Below, in pieces: positions 1 through 9,054 of a stretch of DNA of 64,000 nucleotides. The DNA comes from Flavobacteriia bacterium (lineage in GTDB: Bacteria; Bacteroidota; Bacteroidia; Flavobacteriales; Flavobacteriaceae), in the NCBI GenBank assembly GCA_013298525.1, contig JAAFHW010000001.1, positions 54,875 to 118,874 of the forward strand, written 5' to 3'. Each line of letters begins with the position of its first letter. The stretch's first letter is position 1. Made by a program: the position numbers and the translations under genes. The notes beneath the pieces were generated by a model, which saw only the letters and a program-made list of their open reading frames with translations, was not told where the DNA came from and searched no databases.

Positions 1-41
1 CATTTAATCGGATAAAAAATACATTTAATCGATATTTGTTA

Positions 42-49
42 TAATTTTG
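42..49 (+). promoter_or_regulatory. Candidate -7 promoter box (TAATTTTG)
   Basis: TAATTTTG matches the Bacteroidetes -7 consensus TAnnTTTG and lies about 60 bases before the first start codon. No TTG element is seen 17-23 bases upstream, so this rests on one box. Confidence 0.4.
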
Positions 50-109
50 GATTGTTAATAACCATTATTTCAAATGTTTTAAAGACCCCAATCTAAAAAA
101 CTTAGAATC

Positions 110-2071
110 ATGAATGCTAAAAATACTCTTCGAAAAATAGTTTTGCTAACTATGTTATTGGTTAGCACTATCAATTTTGCTCAACTTTCGGTTCCGTTTA
201 AAATTCGTTACCAAGGATTTGTGAAAGGCGATATGACTATAATTGCCAATAATAGTGTAAACAGAGTTGACTTTACAAGCGGTCCAAACGAACCTTACTA
301 TAATCTTACTTCTTATGCAAAATTGAATGATGAATTTGATATGGCTTATATTGATATTGATGAAGATGAATCTACTTTTTCTTCAAGTAGTGCAGAGTTA
401 TATCTTGAAAATTCAAACAGAAAAAAAATTGTTTATGCAGGACTTTATTGGTCAGGAACCTATCGTTATAATGCGGGAATTCAAAAATCAGAAAAAAAGT
501 TTATTCCATCAGACGCTTCAAGAGGAACTTTTTCTAGTGTAAAATTAAAATTACCTAACAAAGAGAAATACATAGATGTTTCGGGTCAAGTTATATTTGA
601 TGGAGCTGGCAAAAATGAGTTTGATGAAATTGCTCCCTATGCAGTTTACGCTGATATCACAGATTATTTAAAAGAATTATCAAATGCTTCGGGTGTTTAT
701 TCAGTTGCTAACGTAAAAGCAACTCAAGGAATAATAGAAGGTGGAGTTTCTGCAGGATGGACTATTTTTATTGTCTACGAAGACCAAAATATGAGTGGAA
801 AATTTGTATCAAGTTATGATGGTTTCGCTGGTGTAACAGACAAGTCAACAGATATTGTATTTAATGGATTTCAAACTTTACCAGAAGGAAATGTTAGAGC
901 AAAAATTGCTTGTGCCTCTTTAGAAGGAGATAACAACCTTTTTGGTGATCAATTACTTTTTAGTTCCAACGAAAGCAAACTTTTCACACCATTAAGCACA
1001 AACATTAGAAAAGATAACAACTTTTTTAATAGTTCGATTACGATAGAAAATCAGAATTTTATTAATAGATATCCTGATAGTAAAAACACATTAGGTTACG
1101 ACACATGTTTGTTTACAATACCAAATCCTAATAATACAATCATTGGAAATAATATCAAAGAAGCTACATTAAGATTAAAATCAGTAGGTGATAGATGTTT
1201 TATGTTTTTTACTGCATTTGGAGTAGAAGTAACGCCATCAATTGGTGAAATTAATTATGCAACAAATGATGACAAACCATTGAAAGTCAATTCAAAAAAT
1301 AATCTGATAAAATTTATACCAGCCAACAAAGATTTTTTAATCGAAGATTATAGAACAAGTTCTTCAATAAACAGAAATAGAAAAAACACTTTTATAGATA
1401 GTAAAAATAACATTATTGAAGTACAAACTGCATCAATTTCATCTGCAACTACAGGTTATTATATAATAGCTAATATTTTTAAAACAGAACAAAGCGCAAT
1501 AGAATTTGTAACTTTTCTAAAATCAAAAGATATCGAAGCCGACTTTTTTACTAATGTTTTAAACAATTATCGATATGTTTATCTAAAGAAAAACAATGAT
1601 TTAAATGAAATAGTCGATTTATATCTTTCAAAACTAGATGATACTTACGAAGATAGAATTCAGATTTTAGCAATCAACAAAAACAATAATGATTTGATTG
1701 CCGATGCAAGTAAAAAAGAGCAGCCTATTAAACAAGAAGTTGCAATAAAAGAACCAAACAAAAAAGAACTTTTTGATGTTCAGATTGTCTCTATACCAAA
1801 TGAACCAAGAGGATATTATATTGTTGCCAATGTGTTTTCAGTTTCAGAAAATTCGGTTAACTTTTTCAATTTACTAAAATCAAAAGGATTGACACCAAAA
1901 GTGTTAATTAATCCAATGAATAATTATAAATATGTTTATTTAAAAAAGGTCGACAATGAGCAAGAAGCGCAAGCATTGTATCTTTCTAAAATAAACAACA
2001 CCTATCAAGGTAAACTTTGGATTTTATCAGTAAACAATAACAACGCACTAATTACAGACAATGACGATTAA
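110..2071 (+). CDS. Secreted surface-type protein with two C-terminal SPOR-like repeats
   Basis: 653 residues. A signal peptide (lysine/arginine start, hydrophobic core, ending near INFAQ) sends it out of the cytoplasm. Residues about 30-375 form a beta-rich region with motifs such as YAGLYWSG and GGVSAGWTIFIVYED. I associate this type of region with the heads of very large flavobacterial surface proteins, but cannot name a family with certainty. Two related repeats follow, at about 449-527 and 568-645. Each starts GYYI(I/V)AN(I/V)F and contains NNY(R/K)YVYLKK, which fits the SPOR fold; in other bacteria SPOR domains bind denuded peptidoglycan glycans. No T9SS C-terminal domain is present. 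The gene overlaps a possible 53-codon ORF at its 3' end. Function unknown; a cell-wall-linked envelope protein is the inference. Confidence 0.75.
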   Translation: MNAKNTLRKIVLLTMLLVSTINFAQLSVPFKIRYQGFVKGDMTIIANNSVNRVDFTSGPNEPYYNLTSYAKLNDEFDMAYIDIDEDESTFSSSSAELYLENSNRKKIVYAGLYWSGTYRYNAGIQKSEKKFIPSDASRGTFSSVKLKLPNKEKYIDVSGQVIFDGAGKNEFDEIAPYAVYADITDYLKELSNASGVYSVANVKATQGIIEGGVSAGWTIFIVYEDQNMSGKFVSSYDGFAGVTDKSTDIVFNGFQTLPEGNVRAKIACASLEGDNNLFGDQLLFSSNESKLFTPLSTNIRKDNNFFNSSITIENQNFINRYPDSKNTLGYDTCLFTIPNPNNTIIGNNIKEATLRLKSVGDRCFMFFTAFGVEVTPSIGEINYATNDDKPLKVNSKNNLIKFIPANKDFLIEDYRTSSSINRNRKNTFIDSKNNIIEVQTASISSATTGYYIIANIFKTEQSAIEFVTFLKSKDIEADFFTNVLNNYRYVYLKKNNDLNEIVDLYLSKLDDTYEDRIQILAINKNNNDLIADASKKEQPIKQEVAIKEPNKKELFDVQIVSIPNEPRGYYIVANVFSVSENSVNFFNLLKSKGLTPKVLINPMNNYKYVYLKKVDNEQEAQALYLSKINNTYQGKLWILSVNNNNALITDNDD

Positions 2072-2222
2072 TATACTTATATACGGAATCTACAAATCAG
2101 TTCTAGAAAAGAAAAATATGTTTCCAGAAATCATTAAAGAAATTGATTTTAAATGTAGTATTTTCGGACGTGAAGGAGTAAAAATTCACTCAGTGCGTGA
2201 CGAAAAAACAGATAGCGAATAG
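2061..2222 (+). CDS. Possible small protein, 53 residues
   Basis: An ATG-initiated ORF overlaps the last 11 bases of the SPOR-repeat gene and reads MTINILIYGIYKSVLEKK at its start. An in-frame stop lies just upstream of the ATG, so this is its full extent. The overlap fits translational coupling. The product is mixed charged/hydrophobic with no signal peptide or known motif. It could be a real small gene, the remnant of a larger one, or chance in AT-rich DNA. Confidence 0.35.
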   Translation: MTINILIYGIYKSVLEKKNMFPEIIKEIDFKCSIFGREGVKIHSVRDEKTDSE

Positions 2223-2260
2223 ACCTGATATTTCTCATTTTTAATAAAAAACAAAATACT

Positions 2261-2268
2261 TATATTTG
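2261..2268 (+). promoter_or_regulatory. Candidate -7 promoter box for pgk (TATATTTG)
   Basis: TATATTTG fits TAnnTTTG and lies 31 bases before the pgk start codon. There is no clear upstream TTG. Confidence 0.45.
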
Positions 2269-2299
2269 CAGATTAATATCAATTAACACTGCAATTTAA

Positions 2300-3487
2300 A
2301 TGAAAACCTTAAACGATTTCAATTTCAAAGATAAAAAAGCTTTAATCAGAGTAGATTTTAATGTTCCGTTAGACGAAAATTTTAATGTTACAGACACCAA
2401 TAGAATTGAAGCTGCAAAACCAACAATTGATAAAATTCTTGCAGATGGTGGAAGTGTAATTCTAATGTCGCACTTAGGAAGACCAAAAGGAAAAGAAGAA
2501 AAATATTCTTTAAAACATATCGTTAAAACAGTTTCAGAAGTTCTTGGAACAAATGTGGAATTTGCTTCAGATTGTAGAGGCGAAGTTGCTTTTAATGCTG
2601 CTGCAAATTTACAACCAGGTCAAGTTTTACTTCTAGAAAATTTACGTTTTTATGCAGAAGAAGAAGCTGGAGATATTGATTTTGCTAGAGAACTTTCTCA
2701 ACTTGGAGATATCTATGTAAATGATGCTTTTGGAACTGCCCACAGAGCTCATGCCTCTACAACAATTGTTGCACAATTTTTCCCAAATCAAAAATGTTTC
2801 GGATTGCTTTTGGCAAAAGAAATAGATAGTTTGAATAGAGTTTTAAATAATTCTGTCAAACCAGTTACCGCTATTCTTGGCGGCTCTAAAGTTTCTTCTA
2901 AAATTACCGTTATTGAAAATATTTTAGATAAGGTAGACCACATGATTATTGGTGGTGGAATGACTTTTACATTCATCAAAGCCTTGGGAGGAAAAGTAGG
3001 AGATTCTATTTGTGAAGACGATAAACTAGATTTAGCTATCGAAATTTTACATAAAGCTAAAGAAAAAGGCGTTCACATTCATATTCCAGTTGATGTTGTT
3101 GCTGCCAATGCTTTTTCAAATGATGCAGAAACACAAATTGTTGATGTTCGTGAAATTCCTGACGGATGGCAAGGACTTGATGCAGGACCAAAATCATTAG
3201 AAAATTTCAAAAAAATTATAATGGATTCAAAAACAATCCTTTGGAATGGTCCGTTAGGTGTTTTTGAAATGGAAAAATTTGCTCACGGAACCATTACTTT
3301 GGGTGAATATATTGCAGAAGCCACTGCAAATGGCGCTTTCTCACTTGTTGGTGGTGGCGACTCAGTTTCAGCGGTAAAACAGTTCGGGTTAGAAGATAAA
3401 ATGAGTTACGTTTCTACTGGTGGCGGAGCTATGTTAGAAATGCTTGAAGGAAGAGTTTTACCAGGAATCCAGGCAATTTTAGACTAA
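2300..3487 (+). CDS. pgk: Phosphoglycerate kinase
   Basis: 395 residues, the usual length of bacterial Pgk. It converts 1,3-bisphosphoglycerate and ADP to 3-phosphoglycerate and ATP in cytoplasmic glycolysis. The substrate-binding motif [10 protein letters not shown] is near residue 20 and SHLGRPKG near 58. The C-terminal nucleotide side has [18 protein letters not shown] and [13 protein letters not shown]. The ATG follows a TAnnTTTG promoter box. It is probably monocistronic, because a new promoter box lies between it and the LysM gene downstream. Confidence 0.98.
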   Translation: MKTLNDFNFKDKKALIRVDFNVPLDENFNVTDTNRIEAAKPTIDKILADGGSVILMSHLGRPKGKEEKYSLKHIVKTVSEVLGTNVEFASDCRGEVAFNAAANLQPGQVLLLENLRFYAEEEAGDIDFARELSQLGDIYVNDAFGTAHRAHASTTIVAQFFPNQKCFGLLLAKEIDSLNRVLNNSVKPVTAILGGSKVSSKITVIENILDKVDHMIIGGGMTFTFIKALGGKVGDSICEDDKLDLAIEILHKAKEKGVHIHIPVDVVAANAFSNDAETQIVDVREIPDGWQGLDAGPKSLENFKKIIMDSKTILWNGPLGVFEMEKFAHGTITLGEYIAEATANGAFSLVGGGDSVSAVKQFGLEDKMSYVSTGGGAMLEMLEGRVLPGIQAILD

Positions 3488-3533
3488 AAAAAGACTTTAA
3501 CAATAATTAAACATATTGTTGCGTTATAGTTAG

Positions 3534-3541
3534 TAACTTTG
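3534..3541 (+). promoter_or_regulatory. Candidate -7 promoter box (TAACTTTG)
   Basis: TAACTTTG matches TAnnTTTG exactly and lies 47 bases before the ATG at 3589. A TTG at 3516-3518 gives a spacing of 15, slightly short of the usual 17-23. A box here argues for the ATG at 3589 over one at 3556, which would leave almost no leader. Confidence 0.5.
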
Positions 3542-3588
3542 CATTTTAGCATAAAATGCTGATTAACAAATTTTTGAGAATACAAAAT

Positions 3589-5925
3589 ATGATTATAAAA
3601 AATAAATTAACAGCGTTTCTTTTGGTAGCTTCTTCAGTTGTTTTCGGACAAGAAGTTGCAACACAACAAGATTCGATTGTAAAAAAAGAGACCAAAATTT
3701 CCTACTTAGATTCAATAAAAGCAACTTTCGTTAATGACGAAATGGCTTCATGTATTGATAGTCTTTGGATGAAAGAATTAACCTCTTTAGACGTTTACAG
3801 CACACTTCTAGAAGATATAAAAAATATTGATATCGATAAACCTGTTGATTACGAATTACCAACAGAATTATTGAAAGAACGTTTAAAGAAATTAGACGAA
3901 AAATCACCTTTCAATATTGAGTACAACATTGGTTTAGAAAATGTTATTAAGTCATTCTTAAAAAATAGAAAAAAAGGATTTGAACGTTTGATGGGAATAT
4001 CTCAGTTTTATTTTCCAATATTTGAAGAAGCTTTAGCGGTTCAAAACATCCCATTAGAAATTAAATATCTTGCTGTTGTTGAATCTGCTTTAAATCCGAG
4101 AGCGGTTTCTAGAGTTGGTGCAACAGGTTTGTGGCAATTTATGTATCAAACAGGAAAACAATATGGTTTGAACATTACTTCCTATGTTGATGAAAGAAGC
4201 GATCCACTAAGAGCAAGTCAAGCGGCAACCCAATACATGACCAATATGTACAAAATTTTTGGTGATTGGGATTTAGTTTTAGCGTCTTATAATTCTGGTC
4301 CTGGAAATGTTGCCAAAGCTATTCGTCGTTCAGGAGGTCAACAAAATTATTGGAACATTAGAAAAAATCTTCCAAAGGAAACTCAAGGATATCTTCCAGC
4401 TTTTTTAGCAACAATGTATATTTTTGAATATCATAAAGAACACGGAATAGTTCCGAATAAAGCTGTTGCCAATCATTTTGCAACCGATACAATAATGATT
4501 AAAAACCACATGACGTTTAAGCAAATTTCAGATTTGTTAGATGTTCCAGTAGCTGAAATCCAGTTTTTCAATCCTTCGTTTAAGAGAAATGAAATTCCAG
4601 CAATTTCTGGTGAAAAAAACTTCTTGAGATTACCAAAAGATAAGATTGCAATTTTTGCTTCCAACGAAGACAAGGTTTATGCTTATGTAAAATATCAAGC
4701 AGACAAAAGAGAACGTCCTTATGAGCGTCTAGCATCTGTAAAACAAAATGATTCTACTAATGTAGCTTTTGCCGAGAGAGAATTTACCACTAGAACCAAA
4801 TATCATAAAGTAAGGAAAGGAGATAATCTTAGCGAAATTGCAGATAAATATCAAGTTTCAATTGGTGATATTAAAAAATGGAATGGATTAAGAAGCAACA
4901 AAGCGCCTTTGGGAAGAAATCTTAAAATTGTCTCTACAGAAAGAATAGCTTACAAAGACAAAAAAGATTCAAAAGCCGATTCAGTTGCAACGAAATTGCC
5001 TAAAGTAATTTCTAATGAAAACACCAGCATTGCTTCAAATGAAGTAAAAGCAGAAAAAGTTTTTAAGACAGAAAAAGTAGTAACTTATAAAGATGTTACT
5101 AAATATCATAAAGTTAAAAAAGGTGATGTACTTGGTGAAATTGCTGATAAATATGAAGTTTCTGTTACCGACATTAAGAAATGGAACAAAATAAAAGGAA
5201 GCAATATTGGTCTAGGCGATAACCTAAAAATTATTAAAAACGAGAAAGTAGTTACAACCGTTAAGAAAGAAGTTAAACAGCCTTTTGCATCTAAAAAAGA
5301 AGAAATAGCAACAGTTGAACCAAAAATTTCTAAAGCGAAAAAAGAGGAGAAAGTTGATACAACTTCAAAATCTGAAAACTATTATGTTGTAGCTAAAGGT
5401 GATAATTTGACAGCTATTGCTAAGAAAAACAATGTAACAGTTCAAAACATTAAAGAATGGAATAATTTAATTGATACCAATGTAAAAGTAGGAACGCAAT
5501 TAATTATTTCAGGTGAAAGTTTAGCAGAAGTTAAAGAGGAATCAATTTCTAAAGGAGAACTAAAAAATATTGAACACGTAGTTGGTAAAGGTGAATATCT
5601 TGGAACTATTGCTAGAAAATACAATACAACTGTTAATGATTTATTAGAATTAAACTCGCTTTCAGATACAAATATCAAAGAAGGTGACAAATTAATTGTT
5701 GGTAAAGAAGAAATTGTTTCTAACGCTGATAAAAAAGCTAAGAAAAACGATTATGCAGCCAATCAGAAGAAAGCTAAAGAGAAAATGTACCAAGTAAGAA
5801 AAGGAGATTCTTTATTTAGTATTTCTCAAAAATTCCCTGGAGTTACCATTTCAGACATTAAAAAATGGAATAACATTAAAGGCGAAAGCATCCAACCTGG
5901 AATGAAATTAAAAATTAACGGATAA
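3589..5925 (+). CDS. LysM lytic transglycosylase (MltD-like)
   Basis: 778 residues from the ATG that gives a clean signal peptide (MIIKNKLTAFLLVASSVVFGQ); an upstream in-frame ATG at 3556 would add 11 residues and spoil it. The SLT lytic transglycosylase domain spans about 150-270. The likely catalytic glutamate is E165 in VVESALNP, followed by GATGLWQFM and ASYNSGPGNV. A degenerate LysM region follows at about 300-345. Five LysM modules then start near 405, 506, 598, 663 and 733, each with K-G-(D/E) and a conserved (W/L)N. The enzyme should cleave peptidoglycan glycan strands in the periplasm, with the LysM array holding the wall. Its terminator overlaps the start of the next gene. Confidence 0.93.
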   Translation: MIIKNKLTAFLLVASSVVFGQEVATQQDSIVKKETKISYLDSIKATFVNDEMASCIDSLWMKELTSLDVYSTLLEDIKNIDIDKPVDYELPTELLKERLKKLDEKSPFNIEYNIGLENVIKSFLKNRKKGFERLMGISQFYFPIFEEALAVQNIPLEIKYLAVVESALNPRAVSRVGATGLWQFMYQTGKQYGLNITSYVDERSDPLRASQAATQYMTNMYKIFGDWDLVLASYNSGPGNVAKAIRRSGGQQNYWNIRKNLPKETQGYLPAFLATMYIFEYHKEHGIVPNKAVANHFATDTIMIKNHMTFKQISDLLDVPVAEIQFFNPSFKRNEIPAISGEKNFLRLPKDKIAIFASNEDKVYAYVKYQADKRERPYERLASVKQNDSTNVAFAEREFTTRTKYHKVRKGDNLSEIADKYQVSIGDIKKWNGLRSNKAPLGRNLKIVSTERIAYKDKKDSKADSVATKLPKVISNENTSIASNEVKAEKVFKTEKVVTYKDVTKYHKVKKGDVLGEIADKYEVSVTDIKKWNKIKGSNIGLGDNLKIIKNEKVVTTVKKEVKQPFASKKEEIATVEPKISKAKKEEKVDTTSKSENYYVVAKGDNLTAIAKKNNVTVQNIKEWNNLIDTNVKVGTQLIISGESLAEVKEESISKGELKNIEHVVGKGEYLGTIARKYNTTVNDLLELNSLSDTNIKEGDKLIVGKEEIVSNADKKAKKNDYAANQKKAKEKMYQVRKGDSLFSISQKFPGVTISDIKKWNNIKGESIQPGMKLKING

Positions 5926-5947
5926 TACAAAAATCTTACATAAATTT

Positions 5948-5985
5948 GGGCTTTATTTCTAATCATGAATAAAGCCCTTTTTTTA
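5948..5985 (+). terminator. Intrinsic terminator overlapping the next start codon
   Basis: Perfect 10-base stem: GGGCTTTATT at 5948-5957 pairs with AATAAAGCCC at 5968-5977, followed by seven T. The 10-base loop contains the ATG (5965-5967) of the DUF4837 gene, so stem and T-tract also encode the first residues of that signal peptide. Confidence 0.85.
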
Positions 5986-6948
5986 TTTTCTATTGTAGCT
6001 ATTTTTCTAACTTCTTGCGATTCTAAAGAAGTTAAAAACACTAGTGAAACTTCTCGAAAAACTAACGAAGTTGCCGTTATTATCGACGACCAACTTTGGA
6101 ATGGAGAAATTGGTGATAGCGTACGAAATAAATTTGCATCACCAGTTGTAGGTTTGCCTCAAGAAGAACCTATTTTTACATTGAATCAATATCCAGTAAA
6201 ACTACTAGAAGGTTTTATGAGCAATAGTAGAAATATTATTGTTGTTAAAAAAGAAGCTAAAAGTCAGTTTAGAATTGAAAATAATGAATATGCTAATCCT
6301 CAAGTAGTTGTTCATGTTTCAGGTAAAACGGTTCAAGAGATTTTAGATACTATTCAAGCAAATGATTCGCTTATTATTAGCAGAATAAAAACTTCAGAAA
6401 TCAAGGTTTTTCAAGACAGAATAAAAAAAGACTCTGTTTTGGATTTCAAAAAAGTAGTAGAAAAATTCAATATCAAGATTAACATTCCTTCTAAATACCG
6501 AATGGTAATGCATGGAAAAAAGTTTATTTGGTTCAAAAAAGATATCACAAGCGGTAACATGAGTTTGGTTTTTTATCAAGTACCACTTAATAGCATTAAA
6601 GACAATGGTAAAGCTGTCAACAGAATAATTCAAATTCGCGATTCTATTGGTAGAATTTATATTCATGGAGCTGTTCCAAAAACTAGAATGATTACAGAAC
6701 CAGCATTTTCACCGTATTTTTCTAAAACCAAAATTTTCAATAGAGAAACTTTTGAAACCAAAGGAAATTGGGAATTACTTCACGAGTCAATGAACGGACC
6801 ATTCATCAATTATGCTATTATTGACAAAACCAACAACAGAATTTTAATAATTGAAGGATTTTGCTACGCACCATCAAAACAAAAAAGAGATTTAATGTTC
6901 GAATTGGAATCCATTATTAAATCGGTTCAGTTTTTAAAAAAGAAATAA
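5965..6948 (+). CDS. DUF4837 family lipoprotein
   Basis: 327 residues. The N-terminus MNKALFLFSIVAIFLTSC is a lipoprotein signal with the lipid-modified cysteine at C18. The remainder fits the DUF4837 family of Bacteroidetes, whose biochemical role is not known; recognised features are the NEVAVIIDD-LWNGE-GD start, a central RMVMHGKKFIWFKKD segment and a C-terminal FCYAPSKQKRDLMFELE segment. The ATG lies in the loop of the upstream gene's terminator, so its expression depends on read-through, on competition between hairpin and ribosome, or on another promoter. The GNAT gene starts one base after its stop, which suggests co-transcription. Confidence 0.85.
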   Translation: MNKALFLFSIVAIFLTSCDSKEVKNTSETSRKTNEVAVIIDDQLWNGEIGDSVRNKFASPVVGLPQEEPIFTLNQYPVKLLEGFMSNSRNIIVVKKEAKSQFRIENNEYANPQVVVHVSGKTVQEILDTIQANDSLIISRIKTSEIKVFQDRIKKDSVLDFKKVVEKFNIKINIPSKYRMVMHGKKFIWFKKDITSGNMSLVFYQVPLNSIKDNGKAVNRIIQIRDSIGRIYIHGAVPKTRMITEPAFSPYFSKTKIFNRETFETKGNWELLHESMNGPFINYAIIDKTNNRILIIEGFCYAPSKQKRDLMFELESIIKSVQFLKKK

Positions 6949-6949
6949 A

Positions 6950-7405
6950 ATGGCAGAAAGCATTAAATGGAAAATAAAGCGATTTAACGAACTATCTCTT
7001 CAAGAACTATATTCTTTACTGCAACTTCGCTCTCTTGTCTTTGTAGTGGAGCAAAATTGCGTTTATCAAGACATTGATGGTAAAGATGAAAAAGCATTAC
7101 ACTTACTTGGCGAGTTAGAAGGCAGAATTGTAGCCTACGCAAGATTGTTTAATGCTGGAGACTATTTCGATAATGCTTCCATAGGAAGAGTTATTGTTCA
7201 TCCAGAAGTGCGCGATAAAAAATTTGGACACGAAATGATGCAGCAAGCAATTTCAGGAATAGAAACGTATTTTAATGAAACCAAAATAACTATTTCAGCT
7301 CAATTGTATTTAAAGAAATTCTACGAAAGCCATGATTTTGTTCAAACAAGCGAAATGTATCTAGAAGACGATATTCCGCATATCGAAATGAAACGAGAGT
7401 ATTAA
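6950..7405 (+). CDS. GNAT N-acetyltransferase (ElaA-like)
   Basis: 151 residues. This is a compact single GNAT domain like E. coli ElaA: LRSLVFVVEQNCVYQDIDG near the N-terminus, then the acetyl-CoA-binding region IGRVIVHPEVRDKKFGHEMM, then QLYLKKFYESHDF. The acceptor substrate is unknown. It is cytoplasmic, with no signal peptide. It begins one base after the DUF4837 stop. Its stop codon shares the palindrome TTAA (7402-7405) with the stop of the convergent OmpA gene, leaving no room for a terminator between them. Confidence 0.88.
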   Translation: MAESIKWKIKRFNELSLQELYSLLQLRSLVFVVEQNCVYQDIDGKDEKALHLLGELEGRIVAYARLFNAGDYFDNASIGRVIVHPEVRDKKFGHEMMQQAISGIETYFNETKITISAQLYLKKFYESHDFVQTSEMYLEDDIPHIEMKREY

Positions 7406-8235
7406 ATCTTTGTAATTAAAATCTCTACACGTTTATTATCAGATTCAATTCCACCAGGAATAGGAAATTTTCTTCCGTAACCCATGTGAGTCATTCGGTT
7501 AGGCGAGATTCCTTTTTCAGTTAAATAGTCATATACTTTTTTAGCTCTGGTATGTGATAAGTTATTTTTGCCAGAAAATCGGTCGTGAGCATCGCTATGA
7601 GCGCTTCCTATGCAACAAACATGACCTTGAATTTCGATAGTTGTGTTGGGATTTTCATTTAGATAAACTACTATTTTTTCAAGTTCAATAATTGCCTCTT
7701 CTGGATTTTCAAAAATCGTTAAACTACCTTTAAAAAGTAGATTTTTGATAATGATTTTATCACCAACAACTAATTTATCTGAAAAGGTTTTGTAATTTTT
7801 GTAACGGTTTTCAGAGTCTTTGTTTGATACAATATTATCTTCATAACTTTTAGAAAAAGTAATTTCTAGAATAGCTTTTCTATTGTTTTTTCTAGATTCA
7901 TCAACAGAAGAATTCATCAATGGAAGTTCACCTTTGCCAAGAATAGAGTTGCAATTCAGATTAAATCCCTTTTTCAAATAATTTGCAACTGATTGTGCTC
8001 TATTTGTAGATAAAATCAAGTTGTTTTCTATAGAGCCAATATCATCACAAAAGCCTTCAATTGAAATTGATGAAATGACTAAAGTTTCATCAGAAAAAAA
8101 AGCACTTAAAAATCCTTCAGCTTCAGAAGATAAAGCGAATTCGTTTGAATTAAATAAAACTACAATTGATTTTTGTTCTTCTTGTGAATAGAGAATGGAA
8201 CAACAAAAAAGGAACAACAAATAAATTCGGTTCAT
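7402..8235 (-). CDS. Double OmpA-domain envelope protein A
   Basis: 277 residues with signal peptide MNRIYLLFLFCCSILYSQ. There are two OmpA-like peptidoglycan-binding domains, at about 22-135 and 165-277. The first has GFCDDIG and LSTNRAQSV, close to the canonical OmpA motif. The second has IEIQGHVCC where a canonical domain has GHTD, then LSHTRAKKVYDYL, so the usual Asp position holds Cys and an adjacent Cys follows. It lies 3 bases after its paralogue (8239-9054) and ends the operon with the S41 protease. A periplasmic or outer-membrane wall-anchoring role is the inference. Confidence 0.85.
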   Translation of the reverse strand: MNRIYLLFLFCCSILYSQEEQKSIVVLFNSNEFALSSEAEGFLSAFFSDETLVISSISIEGFCDDIGSIENNLILSTNRAQSVANYLKKGFNLNCNSILGKGELPLMNSSVDESRKNNRKAILEITFSKSYEDNIVSNKDSENRYKNYKTFSDKLVVGDKIIIKNLLFKGSLTIFENPEEAIIELEKIVVYLNENPNTTIEIQGHVCCIGSAHSDAHDRFSGKNNLSHTRAKKVYDYLTEKGISPNRMTHMGYGRKFPIPGGIESDNKRVEILITKI

Positions 8236-8238
8236 AAA

Positions 8239-9054
8239 TTATATCTTGGTAATTACCAGCTCAACACGTCGGTCATATTCTGGTTCTTTACCAAGCGGAA
8301 CAGTATTTCCGTATCCTTTGAATGTCATTCTGTTTTTTGGAACTCTTCTAAAAGCCAAATATTTATAGACAGATTGTGCTCTGTTGGTAGATAATTGACG
8401 TTTTTTAGTGTCTTTATCAATAGCCTCTTTTTGATTGGGTGGCGTGCAACAAACATGTCCTTGAATTTCAAACTCAATGTTTTTATATCTCAAACACAAA
8501 AGCGCAACTTTGTCTAATTCACTTTTGGCTTTAGTTGTAAGGTGACTGCTACCTTTATCAAAAAGAATATTTTCAAGATAAATATGATCGCCAACCACAT
8601 GATTTTTTTGAATCATATTGTAAAACCCAGGTAAAACTAATTTAGGAAGTTCTTTGAGGTTTAAAACAACGTCCACACGACGATTTTTAGAGCGTTTTTC
8701 GGGAAGATTATCTACAATGTCATCATCAATGAGTATCCTTCCTTTTCCTTCAATGGTAACGATGATTTTGTTTTTGATACCATTTTCTATCAGTTTATTT
8801 TGAATGGTATTGGCTCTATTGGTAGAAAGTTTAAAATTATAAGCTTCTTTTCCAATGTCATCGGTGTAACCAAAAATTTGTACCGATTCAATTCTAGTAG
8901 AATCCGTATTTTTAATGAAATTGACTACCTCTTTAGCTTGTTTATCATCTAAAGAAAATTTATCAAATTCAAAGTAAACAGAATAAACAGCTTCCTCTTG
9001 AGCCGAAATAAAACCAAAAAATAAAAGCGGTAAATATTTTAAAAATCGAAACAT
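8239..9054 (-). CDS. Double OmpA-domain envelope protein B
   Basis: 271 residues with signal peptide MFRFLKYLPLLFFGFISAQ. It has two OmpA-like domains: FGYTDDIG and KLSTNRANTIQ in the first, FEIQGHVCC and LSTNRAQSVYKYL in the second. It is the tandem paralogue of the 7402-8235 product, with the same double-domain plan and the same Cys-Cys in the second domain. Its ATG overlaps the stop codon of the S41 protease (TAATG), so the two are probably translationally coupled. It probably tethers something to peptidoglycan; its partner is not evident. Confidence 0.86.
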   Translation of the reverse strand: MFRFLKYLPLLFFGFISAQEEAVYSVYFEFDKFSLDDKQAKEVVNFIKNTDSTRIESVQIFGYTDDIGKEAYNFKLSTNRANTIQNKLIENGIKNKIIVTIEGKGRILIDDDIVDNLPEKRSKNRRVDVVLNLKELPKLVLPGFYNMIQKNHVVGDHIYLENILFDKGSSHLTTKAKSELDKVALLCLRYKNIEFEIQGHVCCTPPNQKEAIDKDTKKRQLSTNRAQSVYKYLAFRRVPKNRMTFKGYGNTVPLGKEPEYDRRVELVITKI

